Assembly: GCA_014960805.1 (NCBI GenBank)
Contig: CP063163.1
Span: 2,622,001-2,686,000, forward strand
Direction: 5' to 3'
DNA: 64,000 nt
Source of the DNA: Cytobacillus suaedae
GTDB lineage: Bacteria; Bacillota; Bacilli; Bacillales; Bacillaceae_L
Shown: one piece after another, positions 24,201 to 32,680 of the stretch
Layout: each line of letters begins with the position of its first letter
Position numbering within the stretch: position 1 is the first letter of the stretch
Notes under the pieces: generated by a model
Databases searched by the model: none
Told to the model about the DNA's origin: nothing
The model's input: the letters and a program-made list of their open reading frames with translations, nothing else
Made by a program: the position numbers and the translations under genes

Positions 24201-26660
24201 TTATAAATTTTTCATTTCTAATGCTAATTTACTTCGGCTAATCCAATAACTTTGGGCTGTAAAAACCAATAGCGTGGTTAGGAGTAAGAAAATGCTGACT
24301 ATGATTAATGTGAAATAGTCAAACATGAGTGCTCCTTCCGGATCTATAATAGATAACATCCGTGTTAACAGTAGACCCAAGATTGTTCCAGTTGTTAGTC
24401 CATAAAGTACAAAAGATAACACTTGTGTAAGGATAAGTTTTATTAAGCCATTAGGCGATAGCCCAACAAGCCGCTGAACTGCATAGTCACTTCTCTTTAC
24501 ATATATCGCATGAAGTAATGTTTGAATAACACCTAAGGATGTTGCAGCAATTAACACGATGAAAACTCCTACAAATAAACTCCAACGCTGATAGAACATT
24601 TCAGTAGCATCCTTTAACATTTTATCTTTATCCCTTAACAGAAATGTAGGATTCTGTTGTAAAAACCCTTGTAATTCTGCAATTGCTTGTTTTTTATTAT
24701 CTGTTTCTACCATAATTTCTTTTATGATCGGTTTTTCCTGTTTGGCAATAACTGACGACCAATCAATATATACATCAACATGATTAAGTGGCTCTGGAAT
24801 GATAGCCACTATTCGGTGAGTGCCAGCTGTTATAGGATCTATTATTGATGCTGCTGGCAAATATACGGAAAGTGTTTCTCCTACGGAGAGTTCATTGCTT
24901 TCGGCAAACTGCCTGGTAATAATGATTCCCTTTGTTAAATCACCTTGCATGTGTTCTAATCGCTTTAGCTTTGTATAGCTTTCAACATCAATGGTTCCAT
25001 AATCACTTGCAAAAGATCGGCCATTCTGTTTAAATTCTAATACACTAAAATTACTTTTACCATAAGCAAAAGCAATGGAAGGAAGATTTTCTATTTCCTC
25101 TACAACAGAAGGTGTAATAGAATCATCTTCTATTTGATTACTTAAGATAATTGAAGTTTCATATCTTTTATGAATATATTTCTGTTCGTTGCTTTGTACA
25201 CTCTTTAATAAGGAACTACCAAAAATTAAAATGACCATCAATCCTACTAAACTAAGAACGACTGCTGAATTTCGCTTGACTTGTGGTAGTAATTGCTGAC
25301 AGGCTAAGTAAACCTCTTTTCCAAAAAGAGAACGCATAGGCTGTAAAGATATAGATAATAAAGCTTTAAGAATAAATGGAATGAGTAAAAGCACAACTCC
25401 ACATAAAGTAAGTGAGCCTATAATAATGAGTATCGGCCCTTTATCACCAGAATTTTCTGGGAGCTGACCAGTAACCAAACATAATATTGAAATAAAAGAC
25501 ATGACACTACTAACTATTTTTTTCCCAGTCGTCCATTTCAACTGATTGTCCTCATTATTACTTTCAATTTGTAACGGTAGGAGTTGCATTGACTTATAAA
25601 CCTGCCATTTTGTGAAAAATTGAAGAAAGGTAAACATTATTAGAGCTATAGATAAAATAAGTATTGCAGGTAAGTCAGTTTTTGCTTTTGGTAGCGATAA
25701 GAATGTAATTAGCTGGGGCAACCCAAATTTTATAATTAGTATGCTGACAACGGTCCCAACAACTACACCCAATGTGATAATTGAAGTCAGTTGAGTATTG
25801 ATGATTCGTCCAATTTGATTAGAAGAAGCACCAAGAGATCTCAAAATCATGAATTGTTCCTTTAATTTGTAGAAAAACAATTGGAAGGTAGAAAGTAATA
25901 ACATTCCTGTAATAACTACAATAAAGACTGATAGAACAATAATATAAATCATTAAAGACTGTAAATTGAGTTTTACAAAATCGTATTCGTTCATAATATC
26001 AATTCTAAACGTATTGTCTAGTTGCTTAAGCTCTTGACCAACAGCTTTAGGATAATCAGCTTTAATTAATACAAATAAACCCTCTGTATCAGAGGATCCA
26101 TAGGGAACCCACTGTTTTACAACCGCATTTTGCATTAATATAAAACTTGTTTCTTCTGCCATTTTGATCGTCGTTAATATTTCTTTAATGAGAAAGCTCT
26201 TATTTTCAACCAGAATTTCATCACCAATGTTTTTCTTTAAAACTTTTGCAATTCCTTCCGATAATATGACTTCATTAGTCTTTAAATCTTTTGAAAAATG
26301 ATAGCGGCTTTTAACAAGTTCGTCATTTTCAACACCAATCGTATATACATGTTCCATTGTATCTACTTGTGTATGCGTTATTGAAACTGGTGAGATCATA
26401 TCAATTCCTATTACGGAATTTATTTGGCTAAGCAGTTCTGAAGAAATGGTCTTTTCTTGGTCAGGATTGTACCCAACTGTTAAATCAGTTTCTCCAAAAA
26501 CTGCCTTAATTTCCTCTCTCATTTGCGTATTCGCATTCCAAATATATAGACTCATTGACAATATTAAACAAATACTAATGGCAATTATGCTTATACTAGT
26601 AGCTACATGTGCCCAAGCAGCACGAAATAGCTTCATAGCAATGCTACGGATACTAAACAT
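24201..26660 (-). CDS. FtsX-family ABC transporter permease
   Basis: 819 residues, the double-length type with two FtsX modules. An N-terminal helix (18-40) is followed by an extracytoplasmic domain of about 180 residues and three helices (about 235-350). A second set follows: a helix near 470, another external domain, and three helices in the last 150 residues. This MacB/YknZ-like design does not conduct substrate in the usual way but transmits ATPase motion to the outer face, for example for antimicrobial peptide defence or lipoprotein work. It overlaps the upstream ATPase gene by one base. Confidence 0.85.
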   Translation of the reverse strand: MFSIRSIAMKLFRAAWAHVATSISIIAISICLILSMSLYIWNANTQMREEIKAVFGETDLTVGYNPDQEKTISSELLSQINSVIGIDMISPVSITHTQVDTMEHVYTIGVENDELVKSRYHFSKDLKTNEVILSEGIAKVLKKNIGDEILVENKSFLIKEILTTIKMAEETSFILMQNAVVKQWVPYGSSDTEGLFVLIKADYPKAVGQELKQLDNTFRIDIMNEYDFVKLNLQSLMIYIIVLSVFIVVITGMLLLSTFQLFFYKLKEQFMILRSLGASSNQIGRIINTQLTSIITLGVVVGTVVSILIIKFGLPQLITFLSLPKAKTDLPAILILSIALIMFTFLQFFTKWQVYKSMQLLPLQIESNNEDNQLKWTTGKKIVSSVMSFISILCLVTGQLPENSGDKGPILIIIGSLTLCGVVLLLIPFILKALLSISLQPMRSLFGKEVYLACQQLLPQVKRNSAVVLSLVGLMVILIFGSSLLKSVQSNEQKYIHKRYETSIILSNQIEDDSITPSVVEEIENLPSIAFAYGKSNFSVLEFKQNGRSFASDYGTIDVESYTKLKRLEHMQGDLTKGIIITRQFAESNELSVGETLSVYLPAASIIDPITAGTHRIVAIIPEPLNHVDVYIDWSSVIAKQEKPIIKEIMVETDNKKQAIAELQGFLQQNPTFLLRDKDKMLKDATEMFYQRWSLFVGVFIVLIAATSLGVIQTLLHAIYVKRSDYAVQRLVGLSPNGLIKLILTQVLSFVLYGLTTGTILGLLLTRMLSIIDPEGALMFDYFTLIIVSIFLLLTTLLVFTAQSYWISRSKLALEMKNL

Positions 26661-27475
26661 TATCGAACACCTCTAGTAACCGATTTAAACTTTATTAGAA
26701 TATTGTCTAAATCTTCATGTGTATCTTTATTTTGATAAGAATCAACAATTGCACCGTCGTGAAAAAAGAGGACTCTATTTGCAAATGTTGCAACGTATGG
26801 GTCATGAGTAACAAGTAAAATCGTTTGGTTCATCTCCTTTTGAAGACCAACAAGAAGCTTTAAAATATCATCCGTAGTATTAACATCTAGCGCCCCTGTT
26901 GGCTCGTCAGCAAGTAGAATTGGTGGATTTGTAATAATCGCCCTAGCAATGGCAACACGCTGTTGTTGACCACCGGATAGTTCATGTGGAAGGTGCTTGC
27001 GCCAATCCGCGATTTGCAACTTCTCCATGACATTCTCAACCCGTATTTTAATTTCCTTACTTGACACATCATTTAGGATGAGGGGCAAAGAAATGTTGTC
27101 TTCAACGGACAAATCTTTTAGTAAGTGAAATGATTGAAAGACGAAACCGATATTTTCTTTCCTGAAATTTGAAGCATTAGGTTCCTTATACACATTATTT
27201 GCTTGCTTACCAAACAAGAACAGTTCACCTTCCGTGGGCTCATCAATTGCGCTGATCATATTAAGTAATGTGCTCTTACCAGAACCGCTTGTCCCCATTA
27301 TAGCGACCATTTCACCTTCATAAATGGTACAATGAATATTTTTTATTGCAGTAACCTGATGTTCCTTCTGTTTAAAGATCTTTGTCATGCCTTCAATACG
27401 CAATACCTCTGTTAACCTCTTTTCAGGAACAGGAATGGCATTAATCATTTCTTTCAACGGATTTAACCCATTCAT
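26660..27475 (-). CDS. ABC transporter ATP-binding protein, LolD/MacB type
   Basis: 271 residues: Walker A GTSGSGKSTLLN, Q-loop FVFQSFHLL, signature LSGGQQQRVAIARAI, Walker B ILLADEPTGALD, switch LLVTHD. This is the ATPase class that partners FtsX-type permeases. About 25 extra residues precede the fold. ATG 27475 lies 9 nt after GGGGG within the end of the sigma factor gene, so sigma factor, ATPase and permease form one operon. Confidence 0.85.
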   Translation of the reverse strand: MNGLNPLKEMINAIPVPEKRLTEVLRIEGMTKIFKQKEHQVTAIKNIHCTIYEGEMVAIMGTSGSGKSTLLNMISAIDEPTEGELFLFGKQANNVYKEPNASNFRKENIGFVFQSFHLLKDLSVEDNISLPLILNDVSSKEIKIRVENVMEKLQIADWRKHLPHELSGGQQQRVAIARAIITNPPILLADEPTGALDVNTTDDILKLLVGLQKEMNQTILLVTHDPYVATFANRVLFFHDGAIVDSYQNKDTHEDLDNILIKFKSVTRGVR

Positions 27476-28001
27476 CAATATACGCCCCCTTTAACTGTAC
27501 TCTTAAAGCTTGTAAACCTCTTCTAATATAGGTTTTCACCGTACCTTCTGGAAATTGTAGAATGGCTGAAATTTGGGTTACAGAGTAATCCTGATAAAAA
27601 CGTAATAGAATTACAGTTTTATATTTTTCATCTAGTTGATAAAGTGCATTCCATAAGTCAAGGTGCTCCTCGAGATTTGAATTAGATACTGTTTTTACAT
27701 CCTCAATATCTACAGGGTCAACAAGTTCTATATTCTTTCTTTTTGCTATGTATGTTTTGCAACAGTTAATTAAAATACGGGTAATCCAAGTGGAAAAATA
27801 TTTTGGTTCATTAAGCTTTGGTAACCCCTCGTATGCGCGAATAATGGTTTGCTGATATATTTCAACAGCATCATTTTCATTTTGAACATAAAAAAATGCC
27901 ATACGGTAAAGCTCGGTCTTTTTTTGTTCTATCAAATTAAAAAAGGCATCCTCATCGCCATTTTTCGCTAGTTCAATAAGAGATAAATTACTATGGATTA
28001 T
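27441..28001 (-). CDS. ECF-type RNA polymerase sigma factor; start codon unusual
   Basis: The conserved reading frame covers sigma region 2 (AVEIYQQTIIRAYEGLPKL, STWITRILINCCKTYI) and region 4 (YQDYSVTQISAILQFPEG, VKTYIRRGLQAL). The usual N-terminus (SNLSLIELAKNGDEDAFF) is present upstream of the first canonical start, TTG 27935. The codon 8 nt after GGAGG is ATA (27999-28001), where ATG is expected. Initiation is therefore either at ATA, giving 186 residues, or at TTG, removing 22 conserved residues. No anti-sigma gene is visible. It probably drives its own operon, which includes the FtsX-type transporter. Confidence 0.75.
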   Translation of the reverse strand: MIHSNLSLIELAKNGDEDAFFNLIEQKKTELYRMAFFYVQNENDAVEIYQQTIIRAYEGLPKLNEPKYFSTWITRILINCCKTYIAKRKNIELVDPVDIEDVKTVSNSNLEEHLDLWNALYQLDEKYKTVILLRFYQDYSVTQISAILQFPEGTVKTYIRRGLQALRVQLKGAYIDEWVKSVERND

Positions 28002-28384
28002 GAAAATCGCCTCCTTCCATCTGTTAGACTCTATAACTAAAAGTTTCGATTCAAAAACTTTTAAAATTATTAAAAAAGAAGAGAACTTTTTATATAAAGA
28101 GAGTATATAGATTCACAAGTTAACTTAACAATTTTAACATAATATTCCAAAGTGTTATCCTGAATTTATCTATAACAATATTTTTTTACATTTATAATAG
28201 ATCAATTGGAACTCAATGATTTTCCATTTCGTTATTTTTATGTAGCAGCAAAATCTAGGAGTCCCACATGAATAAGAGAAGGAATAAATAGAAAGAACTA
28301 GGAGTGGACAAAGATGCGTCTGTGTTTACTAGTTAAAGTGATAGAAAACTAGAAAACCTAAACAGAATGCCTTCCTATAGCGTG

Positions 28385-29015
28385 TAACGGGTTCTCTTTT
28401 AAAGTGCAAAATCATTAATAACAGTACAAAAAACGTAGTAAAAAGCATGTTGATTAGCAATTTAATCATCATGCTTTTTCGCTTCTTAATATTATCCGTT
28501 GGAAGATCAGATAAGCACCTGATTTGATAAATAGACGGAAAAATTCCGCTTAAATAGAAAATACCATTGAAAATAGCTTAAATAGCCGGAGAGATTCCGC
28601 TTATTGACTCAAAAAACATGAAAATAGGGGATTTTGCTTGGCATAACCGGAAAACCTCCGCTTATTTAGCCTCAAAAGAGCTCCATTCTGAATTTAACCG
28701 GAAAATCTCCGTTTATTTTACTATCGCTGGTTACCTAATAAAAGGACAAAGCCGCTTATTGATAAGGGGTACTATTTAGAATATTGTGATTCAAATTGAA
28801 CAAAGTACTAACAATTGTTTTAGCATATAAACTAACGGCATGAGAATCCTCATTCACACATTGCTATATTGTATGCTAATTACAGTGTTAATTCTCAAGT
28901 GAAATTGTCTTAAACCTTGTTATATAAATTAAAAATAGCATGATAAATCATATGCGATTTAGCATGCTATTTGAGTCGTTTTTTCACGTTTTGCACTCCA
29001 AAAGAGAACCCGTTA
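28385..29015. mobile_element. MITE-like element, copy 1 (631 bp)
   Basis: The ends are inverted repeats (TAACGGGTTCTCTTTT at the left, its complement at the right, continuing imperfectly to GTGCAAAA). It shares about 330 bp of left-hand sequence with the element at 43143-43518 and carries an extra right-hand segment of about 240 bp. Flanks are CTATAGCGTG (28375-28384) and CTATAAGGAG (29016-29025), a degenerate 10-bp direct repeat. It has no transposase gene. Inside are a hairpin (about 28443-28485) and 51-bp-spaced palindromic units. Insertion split a hairpin that overlaps the stop codon of the lipoprotein gene at 29016. Confidence 0.65.
28530..28770. repeat. 51-bp-spaced palindromic units inside MITE copy 1
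   Basis: Units of the form CGGAAAAnTCCGCTTA occur with their CGG at 28536, 28587, 28648 and 28699, and a worn unit near 28750. Steps are 51, 61, 51 and about 51 bp. Each unit is a short palindrome (CGGA...TCCG) flanked by A+T-rich spacer carrying GAGCTCC in the best copy. Same period as the arrays at 38356 and 60028. Confidence 0.7.
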
Positions 29016-29651
29016 CTATAAGGAGGCACTCTCTTTCTTTTCTTCAAAATTCTCCATCAAATGTAAGATATCGATTTTCCAAATATCATTTTGTTTTTTT
29101 AGCATATAAACGATTGTTGATTGAAAAATACCTAAACTTACATTCATTTCGACTACCACTTCATTTTCTTTTTTATTATCTTCTCTCACTTTAATTGAAT
29201 TGTAGTATCTAAAATCAACTGTGGACTCTTGCTCACTATTATAAAGTCCTTCTTTATAATACTTTTGTCTAAAAGTAGATAAGTCAGGTAATGTACCATC
29301 ATCATATATTAGAGAATAGATAGCTTCCACATCACCAATTACTACTGAATGGTAATAAACCAACAGTATTTTTTCAGGAGAAATGCCTAATAAGTGTTGT
29401 GGATTTTTATCTTGAGTAAACTGTTCATATAATTCTACTTCCTCTTTTGTAAGATCGTTTAAATAAGAAAACTCTTTATTTTGATCATTTATTGTTTTTT
29501 CCTGTTCCTTCACAATTCCTTTAAGCTCAGCAATCTCATTCTCTAATTCTTTCAATTGATTCTGGTGTTCTTCTATTACACTTTTATCATTATTACAACC
29601 AACCAAAAACAAGATAATTACCGTAAGAACTACACTCATTAATTGTTTCAT
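29016..29651 (-). CDS. Lipoprotein with coiled coil
   Basis: 211 residues: signal peptide with lipobox FLVGC (Cys19), a coiled coil at about 28-60 (EEHQNQLKELENEIAELKG, EQEKTINDQNKE), then an alpha+beta domain with VYYHSVVIGDVEAIYSLIYD and a late DIWKIDILHLME segment. This NTF2-like ending is common in Bacillus lipoproteins of unknown role. Its TAG stop adjoins the right end of MITE copy 1, whose insertion separated the gene from the second half of a terminator-like hairpin. Confidence 0.65.
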   Translation of the reverse strand: MKQLMSVVLTVIILFLVGCNNDKSVIEEHQNQLKELENEIAELKGIVKEQEKTINDQNKEFSYLNDLTKEEVELYEQFTQDKNPQHLLGISPEKILLVYYHSVVIGDVEAIYSLIYDDGTLPDLSTFRQKYYKEGLYNSEQESTVDFRYYNSIKVREDNKKENEVVVEMNVSLGIFQSTIVYMLKKQNDIWKIDILHLMENFEEKKESASL

Positions 29652-29947
29652 TTAGCTTTCTCCCCTGCGCAACGAATGAATTAATTAAAGTATAAACCTT
29701 TTTCAGCAGTCATTACAGTTTCGAGTGCCGTATTCATCACTTAAATTTTAAATCTAAATTGGTAAATTCTGAGCAGAATCACAATCAGTCTCCAATTTAC
29801 TTGTTCTATTGCTCTATATAAGGTTAGTGAATTATTGTACAAAAAACCTATCCATTTTATAAGATAAGCACTTTATCGTTTTAATAATATATTCCGTATA
29901 GATTTACATGAAAAATTTTTAAATAAAACATTTTTATAGGGTTTTTT

Positions 29948-29955
29948 CATACAAT
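29948..29955 (+). promoter_or_regulatory. Possible sigma-E -10 box of cwlJ
   Basis: CATACAAT is the exact sigma-E -10 consensus, 20 bp before the start codon. The expected -35 (ATATT-like) is only approximated by AACATTT at 29927-29933. cwlJ is transcribed by sigma-E RNA polymerase in B. subtilis, so the match is plausible but the 5' leader would be very short. Confidence 0.4.
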
Positions 29956-29974
29956 TCTATAGAGGTGATGTAAA

Positions 29975-30415
29975 TTGACAAGAGTAGCATATACTGAGGC
30001 TGACGTTGATTTAATAGCAAGAATGATGAGGGCAGAAGCTGAGGGAGAAGGGAAACTTGGGATGCTTATGGTCGGTAATGTAATTGTAAATCGGACAAAA
30101 GCAGCTTGCTTAGATTTTAAGGATTTGAGATCGATTCGTGATGTAATTTATCAAGTACAAGGTGGAAATTATTCTTTTGAAGCGGTACAAAAAGGTAATT
30201 TATTTTATAACCCAGCAAGGGAAGTTGAAAAAGAATTAGCTAGAAGAACCTTAAAATATTGGAGAGAACATCCTTCTAAATATGCTCTTTGGTACTTTAA
30301 TCCATATGGAGAATGCCCACCAACTTGGTACAATCAACCATTTGCAGGTAACTATAAACTACATTGTTATTATGAGCCAATAGCTAATACATGCGAAGGT
30401 GCTTATAGGTATTAG
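29975..30415 (+). CDS. cwlJ: Spore cortex-lytic cell wall hydrolase CwlJ
   Basis: 146 residues without a signal peptide, close to the 142 of B. subtilis CwlJ. It has the SleB/CwlJ catalytic domain: DVDLIARMMRAEAEGEGKLG with the catalytic Glu, GNVIVNRTK, NPAREVEKELARR, and ALWYFNPYGECPPTW. CwlJ is made in the mother cell, placed at the spore coat and degrades cortex peptidoglycan during Ca-dipicolinate-triggered germination. The usual partner gene gerQ is not adjacent here. TTG start after AGAGGTGATG. It shows that the organism forms spores. Confidence 0.9.
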   Translation: MTRVAYTEADVDLIARMMRAEAEGEGKLGMLMVGNVIVNRTKAACLDFKDLRSIRDVIYQVQGGNYSFEAVQKGNLFYNPAREVEKELARRTLKYWREHPSKYALWYFNPYGECPPTWYNQPFAGNYKLHCYYEPIANTCEGAYRY

Positions 30416-30542
30416 AAAGAATCGCCTTATAGAATGAATTAAATTTGGACCTAATTATATAGCCCGTATCGAAGATTAACAAACACTGTTAGAGGCTTCT
30501 TCTTCTCGTTACTTTAAATGATTTTATTCACCAACGAAAAAA

Positions 30543-30582
30543 AGACCAAATCATCGATACGATTGATTTGGTCTAATTTTTT
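30543..30582. terminator. Bidirectional terminator between cwlJ and the DinB gene
   Basis: AGACCAAATCA (30543-30553) pairs with TGATTTGGTCT (30564-30574) and is flanked by an A run on the left and T run on the right, serving both convergent genes. Confidence 0.85.
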
Positions 30583-30592
30583 ATTTTATTTT

Positions 30593-31066
30593 CTAGTTTG
30601 TGATGCTTTGTGTTGAAATCACACGTTGGATTGTATGTATTTGACCTAGGTGATGGGCTTCATGGAATAATGCCATTTGAGCTAATTCTCCATATGTTTC
30701 AAGACCTAGAAAAGGTTGTTTTAAGACTTGTTCGAAACTTTCAACCTGGATTTCTTTTAGGCGTACCACTTGTTCTTTCAGTTGTGCAACTAATTCTTCA
30801 AATTGAGGCACTTCTTCCGAATTCCAATTAGATGGCTTCGTACCATTTCCAAATAACTCTACATAATTTTCTGGCAAGAAGGTTGTTTTCTTCGGAAACC
30901 CGAACATAAATTGTTCCGTAACTGTTAACACATGTCCGATGTGCCATAGAATATTGTTATTAAACCCTTCTGGCTTAACTTCAAGAATGTCGATTGGAAG
31001 TGCTTCAACCTTTTTCAAAAAAAAGTTTCTCGTCATTTCGAACTGCTTAAGGATTGTTTGACCCAT
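30593..31066 (-). CDS. DinB family protein
   Basis: 157 residues forming the DinB four-helix bundle with three metal-binding His: NILWHIGHVLTV, and HEAHHLGQIHTI near the C-terminus. YfiT/DinB-like proteins bind a divalent metal and many are thiol-dependent transferases (bacillithiol S-transferases in Bacillus); the substrate here is unknown. Monocistronic. Confidence 0.85.
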   Translation of the reverse strand: MGQTILKQFEMTRNFFLKKVEALPIDILEVKPEGFNNNILWHIGHVLTVTEQFMFGFPKKTTFLPENYVELFGNGTKPSNWNSEEVPQFEELVAQLKEQVVRLKEIQVESFEQVLKQPFLGLETYGELAQMALFHEAHHLGQIHTIQRVISTQSITN

Positions 31067-31145
31067 CTGTATTCCCCCATTTTAATTACTCAAAATCTCT
31101 TTATTATATTCGATAATTCATACTTAATTCCTTCTGTCTTCAAAT

Positions 31146-31191
31146 AAAAACTACCCAGTAATACCCTTAAATAAAGGGCGCTAACTGGGTA
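31146..31191 (-). terminator. Intrinsic terminator of the sigma-clpP operon
   Basis: Two stacked stems, TACCCAGT/ACTGGGTA and CCCTT/AAGGG, end at 31191. On the minus strand they are followed by TTTTTATTTG, just past the clpP stop. Confidence 0.75.
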
Positions 31192-31200
31192 AATCCTTAC

Positions 31201-31782
31201 TCACTTTCCACTGATGACTTCATCAATGATCCCATATTCTTTTGCTTCAAGTGCTGTCATAAAATAATCACGATCTGTATCTTTCGCAACCTTTTCTACA
31301 GATTGGCCTGTTTTCTCAGCAATAATTTGGTTAATATCTTCTCTTAGTTTAAGAATTCTTCGCGCTGAAATTTCAATCTCTGTCGCTTGCCCTCGCGCTC
31401 CACCTAGTGGCTGGTGAATCATTATTTCACTATTTGGAAGAGCATAGCGTTTCCCCTTAGTCCCTGCTAACAATAACATGGCACCAAAGGATGCTGCCAT
31501 CCCAATACAAATGGTTCTAATATCTGGCTTAATGTATTGCATGGTGTCATAAATGGCAAACCCAGCAGTGGTTGATCCACCAGGACTATTAATATAAAGG
31601 GAGATATCTTTATCAGGATCATCTGCAGCTAAAAATAGCAACTGTGCCACTACACTATTTGCCACATGATCATTTATCTCATCACCGATCATGATAATAC
31701 GATCCTTTAGAAGCCTTGAATATATATCATACGAACGCTCACCACGATTAGATTGTTCAATTACATAAGGAATTGTCGTCAT
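31201..31782 (-). CDS. clpP: ClpP-family ATP-dependent protease subunit
   Basis: 193 residues, normal ClpP length, with an intact catalytic triad: Ser98 in [10 protein letters not shown], His123 in IMIHQPLGG and Asp172 in KDTDRDYF. It forms the tetradecameric chamber that degrades proteins unfolded by ClpX or ClpC. AASFGAML and GMAASF differ from the main Bacillus ClpP (AASMGAFLL), suggesting a second paralogue. Located 34 bp downstream of a sigma factor gene and ended by a terminator, so the two are one operon, unlike the usual monocistronic CtsR-controlled clpP. No CtsR direct repeats were seen upstream. Confidence 0.9.
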   Translation of the reverse strand: MTTIPYVIEQSNRGERSYDIYSRLLKDRIIMIGDEINDHVANSVVAQLLFLAADDPDKDISLYINSPGGSTTAGFAIYDTMQYIKPDIRTICIGMAASFGAMLLLAGTKGKRYALPNSEIMIHQPLGGARGQATEIEISARRILKLREDINQIIAEKTGQSVEKVAKDTDRDYFMTALEAKEYGIIDEVISGK

Positions 31783-31816
31783 TTAATTAGCCTCCCGCTA
31801 GATATTAGCCACTCCT

Positions 31817-32530
31817 CTATGCAGCGATAGAGTAGAAGCCGTTTGTAGGAGAAAGTGATTTCCGAGTAAATGGTTGATTACTAACAAGCCTAGGAGAGTG
31901 ACTAGCATTAAATAAGGCAGGAATCAATCGTACCTGAGTAATTAATGTACTTGGATCATTTAGATACAAAGCCTCGTAAATTACCGTTGAAAGAAGCTCC
32001 TCATCAACGTCATCCCAATACAGATCAGACAATTCTTTTTCGTCTTCATCCTTTCTTTTCTCAAGCTGTTTTCTAGCTCGGAAAAGAATAGATTTTACCG
32101 CCGTCTCACTTATGTCCAGAAGCTCTGCAATTTCCTTCGATTGATAATCGAATCCCTCTTTTAGTACATAAATAACGAGCTGCTTTGGAGTGAGTCCTTT
32201 CATTAAATAGTCTCTTATCATGAAAATGGACTCAAACCCAGATTCATTCGCTTTATCTGGTATCTCATCTAAAAGGACATTTTTCTTCTTGCGAGTTGTA
32301 TCAATCCATTGATGATATGCAATCTTTTTTAATAAAGGTTGAGTAATTGCCGTCTGATAATACTCCAAAGCTTTAAGAATTGATTGTTGGGCAAGTTCCT
32401 CTCCATCCCACTTATTTTTAGATAGGAAATAACAATATTTCTTTAGATTTGGATAAAGTTCCTCTAAGCTAGCTTGTTCCTTGCCTGTTTGGTCGGTATC
32501 CTCTCTTAACTTGCTAATCATATTCTTCAC
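31817..32530 (-). CDS. Sigma-70 family RNA polymerase sigma factor with C-terminal extension
   Basis: 237 residues from GTG (AGAGGTG 7 nt before). Sigma region 2: YPNLKKYCYFLSKNKWDGEE and LKKIAYHQWIDTTRKKK. Region 4 with helix-turn-helix: LTPKQLVIYVLKEGFDYQSK and IAELLDISETAVKSILFRAR. About 70 extra residues follow, as in several ECF groups, including acidic DLYWDDVDEELLS. The last residues FYSIAA resemble an ssrA-type ClpX degron (LAA). The gene leads an operon with clpP; no anti-sigma gene adjoins. Control by proteolysis is an inference. Confidence 0.75.
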   Translation of the reverse strand: MKNMISKLREDTDQTGKEQASLEELYPNLKKYCYFLSKNKWDGEELAQQSILKALEYYQTAITQPLLKKIAYHQWIDTTRKKKNVLLDEIPDKANESGFESIFMIRDYLMKGLTPKQLVIYVLKEGFDYQSKEIAELLDISETAVKSILFRARKQLEKRKDEDEKELSDLYWDDVDEELLSTVIYEALYLNDPSTLITQVRLIPALFNASHSPRLVSNQPFTRKSLSPTNGFYSIAA

Positions 32531-32644
32531 TCTTTAACACCTCTCTTATCTTACTAACGATTTACCCTATGTGGAAAGATACGGGGGCTAGCTAAATTTT
32601 TTTAAGTTACTTTCATATTATTCCCATATTTAATTTTTAGCCAA

Positions 32645-32670
32645 TAAAAAGCGAGGAAGAATCCTCGCTT
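32645..32670 (-). terminator. Intrinsic terminator of the prolyl oligopeptidase gene
   Basis: AAGCGAGGA pairs with TCCTCGCTT around a 4-nt loop. On the minus strand the hairpin is followed by TTTTTATTGG. Confidence 0.85.
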
Positions 32671-32680
32671 CGGTTTAATA

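Noticed and set aside
28385-29015. Transposase gene inside the MITE-like element
   Set aside because: No frame longer than about 85 codons and none with transposase motifs; the element is non-autonomous.
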